Part shown: one piece after another, positions 44,476 to 53,816 of the stretch | Layout of the letters: the number at the start of each line of letters is the position of its first letter | Numbering within the stretch: the stretch's first letter is position 1 | Assembly: GCF_000423485.1 (NCBI RefSeq) | Contig: NZ_AUIB01000005.1 | Span: forward strand, 1-64,000 | DNA: 64,000 nt | DNA from: Propionimicrobium lymphophilum DSM 4903 | GTDB lineage: Bacteria > Actinomycetota > Actinomycetes > Propionibacteriales > Propionibacteriaceae | Direction: 5' to 3' | Notes under the pieces: generated by a model | Seen by the model: only the letters and a program-made list of their open reading frames with translations | Database searches by the model: none | What the model was told of the DNA's origin: nothing | Translations under genes and position numbers: made by a program

Positions 44476-45035
44476 CCGTTGTAGGCGACGCCTGCCTCGA
44501 CGAATTCGTCGGCAAGCTCGGCCAGATTCTCCGGATGAATGGGTGCAGAAAGGCTACCCAGAACCGACGTGGTGAAGCCAGCCTTTGCCGCATCCAGTGC
44601 GGTTTGGCGAACGCAGTAATCCGTCGCGATTCCACAAACGTCGACGTCCTCGACGCCGTGCTCCCTCAACCAATCTTCCAGGCCCTGTCCCTCTGACGTG
44701 CCGCCGATTGTTCCCTCGAAGCCGGAATACGCGGCTTCGTACGATCCCTTGTCAAAAATCGCCTCGAAACCGAAACCGCGGATGGCCTCGTGTAGCTGCT
44801 GACCGTCGGTACCCACGACGCAGTGCGGGGGCCAGCTATCGACAAAATCCGGGTTGTCGGAGAAGTGCGAACCAGGATCGATGTGGTGATCGCGGGTTGC
44901 CAGCACGTGATCGTAGTCCTGAGACTCAAGCATCTTCGCTATCTTCTCTGCCACATCATTGCCGCCGTCCACTCCCAGCGAACCGCCCTCACAAAAATCG
45001 ACCTGGACGTCCACAACAATCAACGCATTAGACAT
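44472..45035 (-). CDS. pncA: nicotinamidase
   Basis: 187 residues, isochorismatase-like fold. IVVDVQVDFCEGGSL carries the catalytic Asp9, DKGSYEAAYSGFEG the Lys, and GIATDYCVRQTALDA the nucleophilic Cys after the cis-peptide region; TRDHHIDPGSHF gives the metal-binding His/Asp. Converts nicotinamide to nicotinate for NAD salvage. Followed by no partner gene; it shares a gap with the aldolase terminator. Confidence 0.92.
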   Translation of the reverse strand: MSNALIVVDVQVDFCEGGSLGVDGGNDVAEKIAKMLESQDYDHVLATRDHHIDPGSHFSDNPDFVDSWPPHCVVGTDGQQLHEAIRGFGFEAIFDKGSYEAAYSGFEGTIGGTSEGQGLEDWLREHGVEDVDVCGIATDYCVRQTALDAAKAGFTTSVLGSLSAPIHPENLAELADEFVEAGVAYNG

Positions 45036-45100
45036 TTTTCCTCGCTAAAAAATCTGCTCGAGCCCGAAAGCCAGTGAGCCGTAAAAACAATTAGATACGC

Positions 45101-45135
45101 AAAAGGCGAGGCCCGCGAAACGAACCTCGCCTTTT
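45101..45135. terminator. terminator after fba
   Basis: AAAAGGCGAGG pairs perfectly with CCTCGCCTTTT. The A and T flanks make it usable in both directions; it directly follows the leftward aldolase gene. Confidence 0.85.
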
Positions 45136-45145
45136 AGCGAATTAT

Positions 45146-46168
45146 TTACTTAACGCTGGTGCCAGCGGAACCCAGCTGCTGGCAGGACTCGATAACGCGA
45201 TCGACCATGCCCTTCTCAGCTGCACGGCCCCACGAACGCGGGTCGTACATCTTCTTGTTGCCGACCTCGCCGTCGATCTTCAGAACACCGTCGTAGTTCT
45301 TGAACATGTGCTCAACAACCGGACGGGTGAAGGCGTACTGGGTGTCGGTGTCGACGTTCATCTTGATGACGCCGTAGCTAACAGCCTCTGCGATCTCCTG
45401 GTCGGTGGAGCCGGAGCCACCGTGGAAGACCAGGTCGAACGGACGATCCTTGCCGTACTTCTTCGCGCAGGCGTCCTGGATCTCCTTCAAGATGGACGGG
45501 CGCAGCTTAACGTTGCCCGGCTTGTAAACGCCGTGAACGTTACCGAAGGTCAGAGCGGTGATATAGCGGCCGTGCTCGCCAAGACCCAGCGCGTCGATGG
45601 TGTCGAAGCCATCCTGCGGAGAGGTGTACAGCTTGTCGTTGATCTCGCCAACAACGCCGTCTTCCTCGCCACCAACAGCGCCAACCTCGATCTCGAGGAT
45701 CTGCTTGGCCTTGGAGGTTCGGGCCAACAGCTCACGGGCGATTTCCAGGTTCTCCTTTAGCGGAATGGCGGAGCCGTCCCACATGTGGGAGTTGAATAGC
45801 GGGTCCTCGCCGCGGTCGACGCGCTCCTGCGAGATGGCGATCAGCGGGTTGACGTACTTGTCCAGCTTCTCTTTCTGGCAGTGGTCGGTGTGCAGGGCGA
45901 TGTTGACGTTGTAGTGCTTGGCTACAACGCGGGCGTATTCGGCAAGAGCAACAGCGCCGGTGACCATGTCCTTGATGTTCGAGCCGGAAGCATATTCAGC
46001 GCCGCCAGTCGAAATCTGGATGATGCCGTCAGACTCTGCCTCGGCGAAACCGCGGATGGCCGCGTTCAGAGTCTGCGAAGATGTAATGTTGATCGCCGGG
46101 TATGCGAAGCCTTTTTCCTTCGCACGGTCAATCATCTCTTCATAAACTTCAGGAGTAGCAATACCCAT
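45146..46168 (-). CDS. fba: class II fructose-bisphosphate aldolase
   Basis: 340 residues, the long class IIA type. HTDHCQKEKLDKYV holds the zinc and catalytic residues, FNSHMWDGSAIPL and EIEVGAVGGEEDGV the second metal site, and VFHGGSGSTDQEI plus KMNVDTDTQYA the phosphate and substrate loops. Central glycolytic enzyme cleaving fructose-1,6-bisphosphate. A 12-bp palindrome (GCTGCATGCAGC, 46209-46220) lies upstream of the start and may be regulatory. Confidence 0.96.
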   Translation of the reverse strand: MGIATPEVYEEMIDRAKEKGFAYPAINITSSQTLNAAIRGFAEAESDGIIQISTGGAEYASGSNIKDMVTGAVALAEYARVVAKHYNVNIALHTDHCQKEKLDKYVNPLIAISQERVDRGEDPLFNSHMWDGSAIPLKENLEIARELLARTSKAKQILEIEVGAVGGEEDGVVGEINDKLYTSPQDGFDTIDALGLGEHGRYITALTFGNVHGVYKPGNVKLRPSILKEIQDACAKKYGKDRPFDLVFHGGSGSTDQEIAEAVSYGVIKMNVDTDTQYAFTRPVVEHMFKNYDGVLKIDGEVGNKKMYDPRSWGRAAEKGMVDRVIESCQQLGSAGTSVK

Positions 46169-46271
46169 TGCTTCTTCTTTCTACTAGTTGTTTTCTAATC
46201 AAATGCTAGCTGCATGCAGCAATCATTCATCAGGATCTATTTTGTTGTAAGTCTCTCAAACACCGTGTCCC

Positions 46272-46838
46272 TCACCAGAGTTCGTCCACTTGACTGAGAT
46301 CCATACCAAAACGGCCCCTAGAGTTGGCGCGGAGGATGCCGTCGATAATCTCGGGGTTTGCATCCAAAAAGATGATCGGAAAGCTGCGTCGCCCGTCTTG
46401 CCATTCGAAAACAAGGTTCGGGCCCGGGTTGAATCGCTTATCGACGGCTTTCACCAATTTGATCGATGAAAATCGGATTTTCTCACCGCTTGGAAACGCG
46501 ACGCCCTCGTTGTCCAGCAGGAAGGCTGGCCCGGGGATGATGGACTTGGCCACGCTTCGCGCCCTCGCCATTTTCATGACCGACACAAGCGCCATCACCA
46601 TCGAGTAGCAAAGCCCCGCGATGAGAATCCAGAAAAACAGTTCGTCCGATTTCGGCTTCCAAATGAAATAGAAGACGATAGTCAACACGATGCTGACGGC
46701 CAGCGAGATTAGTCTGCTGTTCATTTTCGAGCGCATATCAGCTGCCCGCTCGGCCATGTTTTTCTGCGTGAAACTAACCGAAAAACCAGGCATTTGGGCG
46801 GGCTGCGCCAAGCGCTCACGCATCAATGTCTGGCTCAT
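46272..46838 (-). CDS. hypothetical two-pass membrane protein
   Basis: 188 residues. A ~40-residue basic N-terminus, two membrane segments (about 43-61 and 67-87), and a cytoplasmic C-terminal domain (about 100-188) resembling a PH-like/GRAM-type strand pattern (FLLDNEGVAFPSGEKIRFSSI, FEWQDGRRSFPI). I do not recognise the family. It stands alone between fba and the aminotransferase gene. Confidence 0.65.
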   Translation of the reverse strand: MSQTLMRERLAQPAQMPGFSVSFTQKNMAERAADMRSKMNSRLISLAVSIVLTIVFYFIWKPKSDELFFWILIAGLCYSMVMALVSVMKMARARSVAKSIIPGPAFLLDNEGVAFPSGEKIRFSSIKLVKAVDKRFNPGPNLVFEWQDGRRSFPIIFLDANPEIIDGILRANSRGRFGMDLSQVDELW

Positions 46839-46885
46839 GTCACCTAGCTTACCCTGTTTGACGTTTGCACCGAGAGGCAGGTTGC

Positions 46886-48070
46886 CTACGCGAGCGCCGC
46901 AGCCATCTTTTCAATGATTTGCTCCAACACCGGACGCGGAGTGCCGAAGCAAAGCCTTAGCCAGCCCTTGCCGACGTCTCCGCATTCTGCGCCATCGGTA
47001 AGCGCGACACCCGCCTTCAAGAAGTGTTGGCGCGGATCTTCCAGGCCAAGGCCGCGGACGTCGAGCCAGGCTAGGAATGTGGATTGCGGAGCGATCATCT
47101 TCACGCCGGGCAGCTTCTTCTCCACCGCTTCAACCAGATAGTCACGATTTCCACGAAGGTAGTCGACTAGATCGTCGAGCCACTCTTCGCCGTCGCGATA
47201 TGCGGAGATCGCCGCTACGACACCGATTGGCGCGGACTCGTGGATTATGCCGTGACCCTGGCTGGTCATCCACCTCTGCTGCTCGTCGTTGGTGACGACC
47301 AGCTGGGCGCATTTGAGCCCCGCAGTGTTGAACGCTTTGGAGGCGGACAGCGCAGTGACGGTGTGCTGGGCTGCGCTCTGGCTGGTGGACGCGTACGGCA
47401 CATGATTGCCGTCGAGCACCAGGGGTGCGTGGATCTCGTCGCTGAATACCCAACCGTTGTGGGCGTCGACGATCTTCGTGATCTTATCCATCTCTCCAGC
47501 CGTGACGACCTTGCCGATGGGGTTGTGCGGGTTACATAGGATCAGCACGTTACCGCCGTCTTTGAATGCCTGATCGATGGCCTCGAAATCAAATTCCCAT
47601 GAATCTTCGGTTTGGATCATCGGGACCTGAATCAGCTCGCGTCCGCAGACACCGGGGATGTCGACGAACGGCATGTAACAGGGCGTCGGGACGATGACTT
47701 TGCCGTCGGGCACCAGATAACTGAGCGTCATGGTCAAGCCGGTCAGCACATCGGGCAGCCAATGCACACGCTCGGCAGGCACGCTCCAGCCGTACCGCTT
47801 ATCCAGCCATTGCGCGGTGGCCACTTTGAGTTCTTTGCGCATGTTCATCGGCGCGTAACCGGTCATCTCTTTATCGATGAAATCCACGACCGCCTTACGC
47901 ACCGGCGCGGCCAGACCGAAATCAGACTCGGCCACCCAAGCGCCGTCAGCTGGCTGGAACGCCGTCCACTTCAGGCTGCCCGCCTCTTGAAGTTCTTGGG
48001 CGTCCCTGGCATCCGCGCGCTCGGCGAATGTTCCTGGACGCTGGCTAACCGGCACAAAATTCTTAGTCAT
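46886..48070 (-). CDS. MalY/PatB-type PLP aminotransferase (cystathionine beta-lyase-like)
   Basis: 394 residues, fold-type I PLP enzyme. WLPDVLTGLTMTL, CNPHNPIGKV, SDEIHAPLVLDGN and the PLP-binding Lys in ALSASKAFNTAGLKCAQ follow the MalY/PatB family, which has beta C-S lyase activity on cystathionine or cysteine conjugates. Last of a LemA-TrmH-MalY gene string with gaps of nine bases or less. Confidence 0.85.
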   Translation of the reverse strand: MTKNFVPVSQRPGTFAERADARDAQELQEAGSLKWTAFQPADGAWVAESDFGLAAPVRKAVVDFIDKEMTGYAPMNMRKELKVATAQWLDKRYGWSVPAERVHWLPDVLTGLTMTLSYLVPDGKVIVPTPCYMPFVDIPGVCGRELIQVPMIQTEDSWEFDFEAIDQAFKDGGNVLILCNPHNPIGKVVTAGEMDKITKIVDAHNGWVFSDEIHAPLVLDGNHVPYASTSQSAAQHTVTALSASKAFNTAGLKCAQLVVTNDEQQRWMTSQGHGIIHESAPIGVVAAISAYRDGEEWLDDLVDYLRGNRDYLVEAVEKKLPGVKMIAPQSTFLAWLDVRGLGLEDPRQHFLKAGVALTDGAECGDVGKGWLRLCFGTPRPVLEQIIEKMAAALA

Positions 48071-48079
48071 GACTTCCCT

Positions 48080-48739
48080 TTATTTTCCGTACTGCCACTG
48101 TTTCGACCATTCGTACATGGCTACGGCGGCCGCGGCGCCCGCATTCATCGAACGGGTGGAACCGTACTGGGTAATTGCCACGAGACGCTCGCAGGCGGCG
48201 AGCATCTCGTCGGTGAGCCCAGGACCTTCCGAGCCGAAGACCAGACAGCAGCGCTCGGGAAGTTGCGATTCTTCGAGCGGCACGTACCCCGGCAGATTGT
48301 CGACGCCGATTAGGGTCAGAGAATTCTGTTTGCAGAACTCCACGAGCGCGTTCTCGTCAGGAGCGTGATGAACATGGATATATCTGTCGGTAACCATTGC
48401 CCCGCGCTTGTTCCAGCGGCGCTTGCCAACCACGTGCACGCTGGAGACGTTGAACGCATTGGCAGTTCGCACGATGGAACCGATATTGAAGTCGTGCTGC
48501 CAGTTCTGAATGGCGATATGCAGCTCGGCGGGCGCCCACTTATCGCGTTGGGCGTCCAACTCGGCGACGATGGCGTCCATCTTCCAATAGCGGAACCGAT
48601 CGATTACGTTCCGGTGGTCGCCCTCTGCTAGCAGCTCCGGGTCAAGCCGCTCGTCGTCGGGCCATGGACCCTCGTACGGGCCCACCCCGACCGTGGGTGC
48701 GGTCGGGTCAATTGGCTTCTTGTCTTCTTCAGAGCTCAC
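48080..48739 (-). CDS. SPOUT (TrmH-type) RNA 2'-O-methyltransferase
   Basis: 219 residues. The C-terminal SpoU domain has NIGSIVRTANAFNV (motif 1, with the Arg), LVFGSEGPGL (motif 2) and GSTRSMNAGAAAAVAMYE (motif 3), the knotted AdoMet site. The ~65 residues before are family-typical. The target may be tRNA or rRNA. Its start overlaps the lemA stop by four bases. Confidence 0.9.
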   Translation of the reverse strand: MSSEEDKKPIDPTAPTVGVGPYEGPWPDDERLDPELLAEGDHRNVIDRFRYWKMDAIVAELDAQRDKWAPAELHIAIQNWQHDFNIGSIVRTANAFNVSSVHVVGKRRWNKRGAMVTDRYIHVHHAPDENALVEFCKQNSLTLIGVDNLPGYVPLEESQLPERCCLVFGSEGPGLTDEMLAACERLVAITQYGSTRSMNAGAAAAVAMYEWSKQWQYGK

Positions 48740-49593
48740 TTTTCAGGGTCGACCTGCCCGTACGGGTTGGTGCCGCTGGCCGGTGGCTGCTTGTATTCGA
48801 CCGAACCAGGAGCGGGAGCCTGAGAGCCGAACTGATCAGCGCTATAGCCGGCCTGCGACTTGGCGCCTTGATCGATTGTAAGTGACGAATTAGCGCCTGG
48901 GAAGCTGAAACCCTGTTCCTTGCTCATGGTGCTGCGGTCTTGGCCGGTGTAGCTGGGCAGCTCGCCAGAGTTCCTGGATTCGTCGGTAACGGCGTGGTCT
49001 TGCACGGAGCGATTGCCGAAGTCGACCGTCGGGGCCTGGCGAACGTTGGTGTCGCGAACTTCGAAGTAGCCGGCCTCCTTAAACCCACCCATGTTGGCCA
49101 GGATGTTATTCGGGAAAGACTGGATCTTGGTGTTGTAGCTGCTGACGACAGCGTTGTAGTAGCGCCTGCCGTTAGCGATGCGGTCTTCAGTCTCCTCCAG
49201 CTGGCTAGCGAGCTGACGGAAGCCAGCATCCGCACGCAGCTCCGGATAGGCCTCGGCGGTAGCGATCAACTGGTGCAGGACGCCGGTCAGCTGATTCTCT
49301 GCCGCAGCACGCTGCTCGCCACTGGCTCCCGCCTGTGCTGACTGGTATGCGTTGTTGCGCATCGCGATCACGCGCTCGAGAGTCTGGGATTCGTGGCTCG
49401 CGTACCCCTTAACCGTCTCGACCAGATTCGGGATCAGATCGTAACGGCGATTCAATTCGACGTCGATCTGACGCCAGGCCTGCTCAACCTGGTTACGCAG
49501 CTTCACCAAGCCGTTGTAGGCGCCAACGCCCCAGCCGATGATGCCTACGACCAAGACGATAAGTACGATCACAATTATTAGAACCGAGGACAT
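48736..49593 (-). CDS. LemA family protein with long C-terminal extension
   Basis: 285 residues. An N-terminal membrane segment (about 3-24), then the LemA helical core (NGLVKLRNQVEQAWRQIDVELNRRYDLIPNLVETVKGYA is typical, about 27-66), ending near 190 (SFPNNILANMGGFKEAGYFE). The last ~95 residues are a low-complexity Ser/Gln/Pro-rich tail absent from the basic family. Function not settled; often linked to membrane-stress or maturation systems. First gene of the string. Confidence 0.88.
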   Translation of the reverse strand: MSSVLIIVIVLIVLVVGIIGWGVGAYNGLVKLRNQVEQAWRQIDVELNRRYDLIPNLVETVKGYASHESQTLERVIAMRNNAYQSAQAGASGEQRAAAENQLTGVLHQLIATAEAYPELRADAGFRQLASQLEETEDRIANGRRYYNAVVSSYNTKIQSFPNNILANMGGFKEAGYFEVRDTNVRQAPTVDFGNRSVQDHAVTDESRNSGELPSYTGQDRSTMSKEQGFSFPGANSSLTIDQGAKSQAGYSADQFGSQAPAPGSVEYKQPPASGTNPYGQVDPEK

Positions 49594-49674
49594 CGGAACT
49601 CTCCTTAAAGCAGACGAAAATTCCAGCTACAAAAACTTTAACCGCCGCCACTGACAAAAAGTCGCGACGCAAAA

Positions 49675-50214
49675 TTAAATATCGAGCTCTTCGACTCCGT
49701 ACGCGTAGCGGTATTCCAGACCAGCCTCGCGAACTCTTTCTTCTGCTCCCGTGCTGCGATCAACCACGACGACAACCGCGACCGGTTCGCCGCCTGCCTC
49801 ACGAACGGCTTCTACGGCAGTCAGGGCAGAACCGCCTGTGGTGGAGGTGTCTTCCACAACCAAAACACGACGACCCTTGACGTCCGGGCCTTCGATGCGT
49901 TTGTGCAGGCCGTGCGACTTGGCTTCCTTACGGACGACGAAAGCGTCCAGCCGCTCGCCTTCGGCTGCTGCGGCCGCGAGCATGGAGAAGGCGACCGGGT
50001 CAGCACCCATCGTCAGGCCACCGACGGCATCGAAATTTAGGTCTTTAGTGAGATCACGCAGAACGCGTCCGACTAGAGGTGCGGCCGAGCCGTCCAGCGT
50101 AACCCTGCGCATGTCTACGTAGTAGTCGGCTTCGCGACCGCTAGCCAGCGTCACCTTGCCTCGGACTACGGCTAATTCATTGATGGCTTTAAGAAGTGTT
50201 TCCCGATCAGTCAT
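49675..50214 (-). CDS. pyrE: orotate phosphoribosyltransferase
   Basis: 179 residues from ATG 50214. Makes OMP from orotate and PRPP in pyrimidine synthesis. The PRPP loop is VLVVEDTSTTGGSALTAVEAV; KVTLASGREADYYVDMR is the N-terminal signature, and FVVRKEAKSHGLHKRIEG the mobile catalytic loop. No other pyr genes lie nearby. The upstream ribosome site is weak, and the ORF could start up to ten codons earlier. Confidence 0.95.
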   Translation of the reverse strand: MTDRETLLKAINELAVVRGKVTLASGREADYYVDMRRVTLDGSAAPLVGRVLRDLTKDLNFDAVGGLTMGADPVAFSMLAAAAAEGERLDAFVVRKEAKSHGLHKRIEGPDVKGRRVLVVEDTSTTGGSALTAVEAVREAGGEPVAVVVVVDRSTGAEERVREAGLEYRYAYGVEELDI

Positions 50215-50255
50215 ACCAAGAAGCATAGTCGCCAGGGCCGGCAATTTTTAACACG

Positions 50256-50864
50256 CTATCTAGCGCGCTTACCCAAATACTTCGCGAAACACACTGAGCG
50301 ATCCCCAGTGGGCAGCAGATCCTGGCTAGTCGTCAAGGTCAGCATGGGCATGGTGGCGCGCTTGCCTTGCTCTCCAGGCACCTCATCCAGAACCCAATCG
50401 TCGTCGGAGTCGACCGTTAGCTGATCCGGCGAAACCACTACCTCGTACTCAAAAACCTCTTTGCAGGTCTCAAGCTGAATCGCATCGCCGACCTTTAAGT
50501 CGAGAAGATTCCGGAACGGCTCGCCGTTCGTCAGGCGATAGCCGGCGATAGCTGTGTTACCTACCTGTCCGGGAGCTACGGAGTCCGGGTAGAGCCCGAC
50601 TCCCGCGGAGAGCTGGTCTCGTCCGACACCCTCCAGAATCGGATAGCGCTGGTCGCCGATCTTCAACACTCCGACGACACTCGGCTGGGTTCCTGCAGCG
50701 CAGGCATCATCGAACTCGGCGAGATTCTGCGCGATTTTATTTCGGCTCAGTTGATTACTGCCAATCAACTGCCAGGCAACAAAAGCCGCCACCGCAACCA
50801 CGACGGCCACGAGCCCAACCCACGCCAAGCGCAGAACCCAAGACTTCGATTTCTTCTCTGCCAC
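50256..50864 (-). CDS. sortase-like protein (class E type) lacking catalytic His and Cys
   Basis: 202 residues from GTG 50864. N-terminal cytoplasmic KKSK, membrane segment (about 9-30), then a sortase beta-barrel: GVGLYPDSVAPGQVGNTAIAG, DLKVGDAIQLET and LTLTTS. In class E sortases the catalytic triad lies in AGHR, TLTTC and a late DR. Here AGYR has Tyr for His (codon TAT, 50538-50540), TLTTS has Ser for Cys (codon AGC, 50325-50327), and the Arg of GDRSV is kept. The frame is intact, so this may be a non-catalytic sortase homologue. Confidence 0.75.
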   Translation of the reverse strand: MAEKKSKSWVLRLAWVGLVAVVVAVAAFVAWQLIGSNQLSRNKIAQNLAEFDDACAAGTQPSVVGVLKIGDQRYPILEGVGRDQLSAGVGLYPDSVAPGQVGNTAIAGYRLTNGEPFRNLLDLKVGDAIQLETCKEVFEYEVVVSPDQLTVDSDDDWVLDEVPGEQGKRATMPMLTLTTSQDLLPTGDRSVCFAKYLGKRAR

Positions 50865-50883
50865 AAAACTAAGAATATCCGGA

Positions 50884-51693
50884 TTAACTAAACCGCAGGA
50901 TGCCGTGTTTGCTGGCCACCGGGGACGGCTCGGCGTCAGCATCCGTGAACGCTTCGGCTCCTGCAATGAACCGGCCGATCTTTTCCGAGCCGATGTATCT
51001 ATACGGCCAGATGGCTTTGGTGGCTTCCTTTTTGATGTCGTCTAGGGGAATATCAGCCTGGCTAGCTCCGAGCAGCAGGTTGCCAAACCTGGGCTGGTTA
51101 AAGATCCTGGGTTCGGCGCCAACCACGACCTCCTTAAAGAGCCAAGCCAACCCCGCAACCACCCGTCTCGTCCAGTCGAATGGGCGCTGGTCTATGACAT
51201 TCATTAGCAACAGACCGTCAGGCGTTAAGACCCGTTTAATTTCGGCAAAGAACTCGACGCTGACAAGTTCCTTGGGCACGCTCGCCGAGGAAAAGGCGTT
51301 GACGATTATTACTTGAGCGAAATCGTCTCTCATGCCAGCAATGCCGGCTCTGCCGTCCAGTGGACGAACCTTGATTCCAGACCTGAGCGGAAGCGGCAAT
51401 TTTTCTCGCACTGCCGCGGTCAAGGCCTCGTCAGGTTCCAGAACGATCTGCGGGGAAGTCGGACGCGTCACGCTTACGTATCTAGCCAAAGACATTCCTG
51501 CCCCACCCACGTGAACGACGCGATGGCGCTGGCCTGAGGGAACTATCTGATCTAGAAAATCGGCCATTCTTTCCATGTACGGAAAAATGAGTTTCGTCGG
51601 ATCTTCGACGTCCACATAAGACTGTGGGACGCCATTGATCTCAACTATTACCCCGTCATCTTCTTCGATGAATCTGACAGTATTTGCATTCAT
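50884..51693 (-). CDS. spermidine synthase-fold methyltransferase-like protein
   Basis: 269 residues. VVHVGGAGMSLARYVSVTRP is the nucleotide-binding loop of the spermidine synthase/SAM fold, followed by IVLEPDEAL, a central VIIVNAFSSASVPKEL in place of the usual DxxD/YD catalytic segment, and FFAEIKRVLTPDGLLLMNV. Without the catalytic Asp pair, true spermidine synthase activity is doubtful. Actinobacteria have many such uncharacterised homologues. Nineteen bases before the sortase-like gene. Confidence 0.7.
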   Translation of the reverse strand: MNANTVRFIEEDDGVIVEINGVPQSYVDVEDPTKLIFPYMERMADFLDQIVPSGQRHRVVHVGGAGMSLARYVSVTRPTSPQIVLEPDEALTAAVREKLPLPLRSGIKVRPLDGRAGIAGMRDDFAQVIIVNAFSSASVPKELVSVEFFAEIKRVLTPDGLLLMNVIDQRPFDWTRRVVAGLAWLFKEVVVGAEPRIFNQPRFGNLLLGASQADIPLDDIKKEATKAIWPYRYIGSEKIGRFIAGAEAFTDADAEPSPVASKHGILRFS

Positions 51694-52044
51694 ATTGTTA
51701 GCTCATTCACTTTTTCTTTTTACCTGTGTAAATAAGTTACAAAATTTTTCCTGATTTAGGTAACTTATTTTCCTAATCTCCGTTCCAAGCGATTCTTCAG
51801 CGTCTTTAGCCCTAAAAAGCTGTAATTTGTTGGAGATAACGCGGAGAATTTTCATTCGCTATGCCGCCACATATCAGCTACCGACGAGCCTCTGACTAGG
51901 GAGAATTGATCCAGTTATTTCACCAACTGGAATAACTATTCCATTTTTCTTTAGTTCCTGTTATTTTACGAATCACAGACGCCTACTTTTCACCCCCCCA
52001 GAAAATCTTGGAGTCTTAGATTTCATTAGTAGATCGGCCAGCAG
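51694..52044. other. AT-rich divergent promoter region
   Basis: 351 bases without a gene between the leftward spermidine-synthase-like gene and rightward rpiR. Short AT-rich palindromic pieces (GTAACTTATTTTCC near 51760, GGAATAACTATTCC at 51929-51942) may be regulator sites. No RNA gene recognised. Confidence 0.5.
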
Positions 52045-52842
52045 ATGATACCTATAACAGAACGCATATCGAACATTCTTCCTAAGTTACGCCCTTCCGA
52101 GCGTTCTGTCGCCGAATTGATTCTGCATAATCCAACTAAAGCTGCCGCCAGCACGATATCCGAGCTCGCCAAAGCCGCTTTCACATCAAAAACAACAGTA
52201 ATGCGTTTCGCCCAAAGAATCGGGCTTTCCGGATACTCTCAGATGCGTTACCTGCTCGCTATTGAGGCCGGTAAGCGTTCGGGGCACGACTGGGAGCTGA
52301 CGGATAAAGGGGCTGACGCACTATCTATAGACGCCAAACGGTTGGCCAAGCTGCAACTCGAGAACATTCGCGACACCTTCAACATGTTGGACACCAAGTC
52401 GCTTGAACGCGCGATCAAGATCTTAGCGGAAGCCAAACGCGTCCAGATCTACGCTCCAGCAGATTCGGCCGTGGTTGGCTTTTTTCTATCGCAGGTTCTC
52501 TCCGACGCCGGGGTCATTTGCGTCGTCTATAACGACTACAAGTCTGGGCTAGCCGCGGCTTCCAGTCTGATGGACAGCGACGTCGCCATCGGCATGACAG
52601 GCACCGACAACGTCGACAACCTGGTTAACTCCATCCGCTGCGCCAAGAATGCAGGCGCTAAGGCAATCGCGTTCACCACGTCCTACAATTCACCGCTAGC
52701 AAATGTCGTCGACGAAGTTCTCGTATCTGCGCCAGCGAGCGACGCCGATCTTTTCGGTGGCAGCGCATTCCTGGGTCAGATCGCCCTGATCAATTGCGTG
52801 CGTTCCGGGATGAACTTGCAGGCCGCCTCGTCTCAGGCCTGA
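52045..52842 (+). CDS. RpiR/MurR family transcriptional regulator
   Basis: 265 residues. N-terminal HTH_6 domain (about 1-77: LRPSERSVAELILHNP, then SKTTVMRFAQRIGLSGYSQMR) and a C-terminal SIS sugar-isomerase-type domain (about 110-260) that senses a phosphosugar. It is convergent to the ribokinase gene, with a 10-base overlap, which suggests control of that local sugar cluster. Confidence 0.88.
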   Translation: MIPITERISNILPKLRPSERSVAELILHNPTKAAASTISELAKAAFTSKTTVMRFAQRIGLSGYSQMRYLLAIEAGKRSGHDWELTDKGADALSIDAKRLAKLQLENIRDTFNMLDTKSLERAIKILAEAKRVQIYAPADSAVVGFFLSQVLSDAGVICVVYNDYKSGLAAASSLMDSDVAIGMTGTDNVDNLVNSIRCAKNAGAKAIAFTTSYNSPLANVVDEVLVSAPASDADLFGGSAFLGQIALINCVRSGMNLQAASSQA

Positions 52843-53795
52843 GCCTTCAGGAATTCCTTCACTTCGTCTGCATTTCTGTACGAGGCCTGCGCGCCTACCT
52901 TTTTCGTGGCAAGCGCAGAAACCACCGCAGCGAGTTTGGCTCCGTCAACCAGGCTGTGACCAGCCGAGAGGGTGCAAAGTAGAGTGCCCATGAAGGAGTC
53001 TCCGGCACCAGTGGTGTCTACGGTTTCGACCCGAACCGCCGGAACGTCGAAGATTTCGCCGTCCTCCATAACCTTTGAGCCATTTGCCCCGAGGGTCAGC
53101 ACCACGCGATCGCAATCAAGTTCGCGCATGGCTTTCTCCAGGTCCTCGCTGGATTCGGCGTCTATTTTGCGACCGCTGAGCACCGCTAGCTCGTGTTCGT
53201 TGACGATCAGCACGTCTACCTGTTCTAGCAGCGAATCCGGCACCTCGACGATCGGCGAATAATTCAACACGACCGTCTTTCCAGCCTTGTGGGCTATTCT
53301 GGCGGCCTCTTGGACCGCCTCGATCGGGGCTTCCAGGCACAGCCCCAAAACATTTGCCTCGCGAATCAACCGGCGCTTCGAATGGACCATTTTGGCGTCT
53401 ACGGCGTTGTTCGCGCCCGCCGAATAAACGATGGTGTTCTCCCCCACCTTATCAACGGTGATCAGAGTGGATCCTGAGGGATGCTCGACGCGTCTAATGC
53501 CCAGCGTGTTGACGCCGGCCTTCTGCAACGAGGCGAGCAGCAGATCGCCATGGCCGTCCAGCCCAACCGCACCGATCAAATTGACGTCGGCGCCAAGCAG
53601 CGCACAGGTCACCGCCTGGTTAGCCGATTTTCCTCCAGGCAGAATGGCTAACGGACCACCAACAACGGTCTCCCCCGGCTCAGGAAGACGCTCGGTCTCG
53701 ACCGTCAGGTCAGCATTAATGGAGCCAACCACGGCGACGGGCGCGCCGAGAGATTTTAGCAAATCAATATTTTTAGAAAAACCTTTAGCTTCCAC
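52833..53795 (-). CDS. rbsK: ribokinase
   Basis: 320 residues of the PfkB family in ribokinase form: VAVVGSINADLTVETERLPEPGETV, GGKSANQAVTCALLGA (sugar-binding Gly pair) and DTTGAGDSFMGTL with the catalytic Asp. It has a ~17-residue N-terminal extension. It phosphorylates ribose or, in this context, a sugar released by neighbouring enzymes. The LacI regulator gene follows upstream on the same strand, 21 bases away. Confidence 0.88.
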   Translation of the reverse strand: MEAKGFSKNIDLLKSLGAPVAVVGSINADLTVETERLPEPGETVVGGPLAILPGGKSANQAVTCALLGADVNLIGAVGLDGHGDLLLASLQKAGVNTLGIRRVEHPSGSTLITVDKVGENTIVYSAGANNAVDAKMVHSKRRLIREANVLGLCLEAPIEAVQEAARIAHKAGKTVVLNYSPIVEVPDSLLEQVDVLIVNEHELAVLSGRKIDAESSEDLEKAMRELDCDRVVLTLGANGSKVMEDGEIFDVPAVRVETVDTTGAGDSFMGTLLCTLSAGHSLVDGAKLAAVVSALATKKVGAQASYRNADEVKEFLKAQA

Positions 53796-53816
53796 AAAAC
53801 ACTCCTCTTTGAGTTT

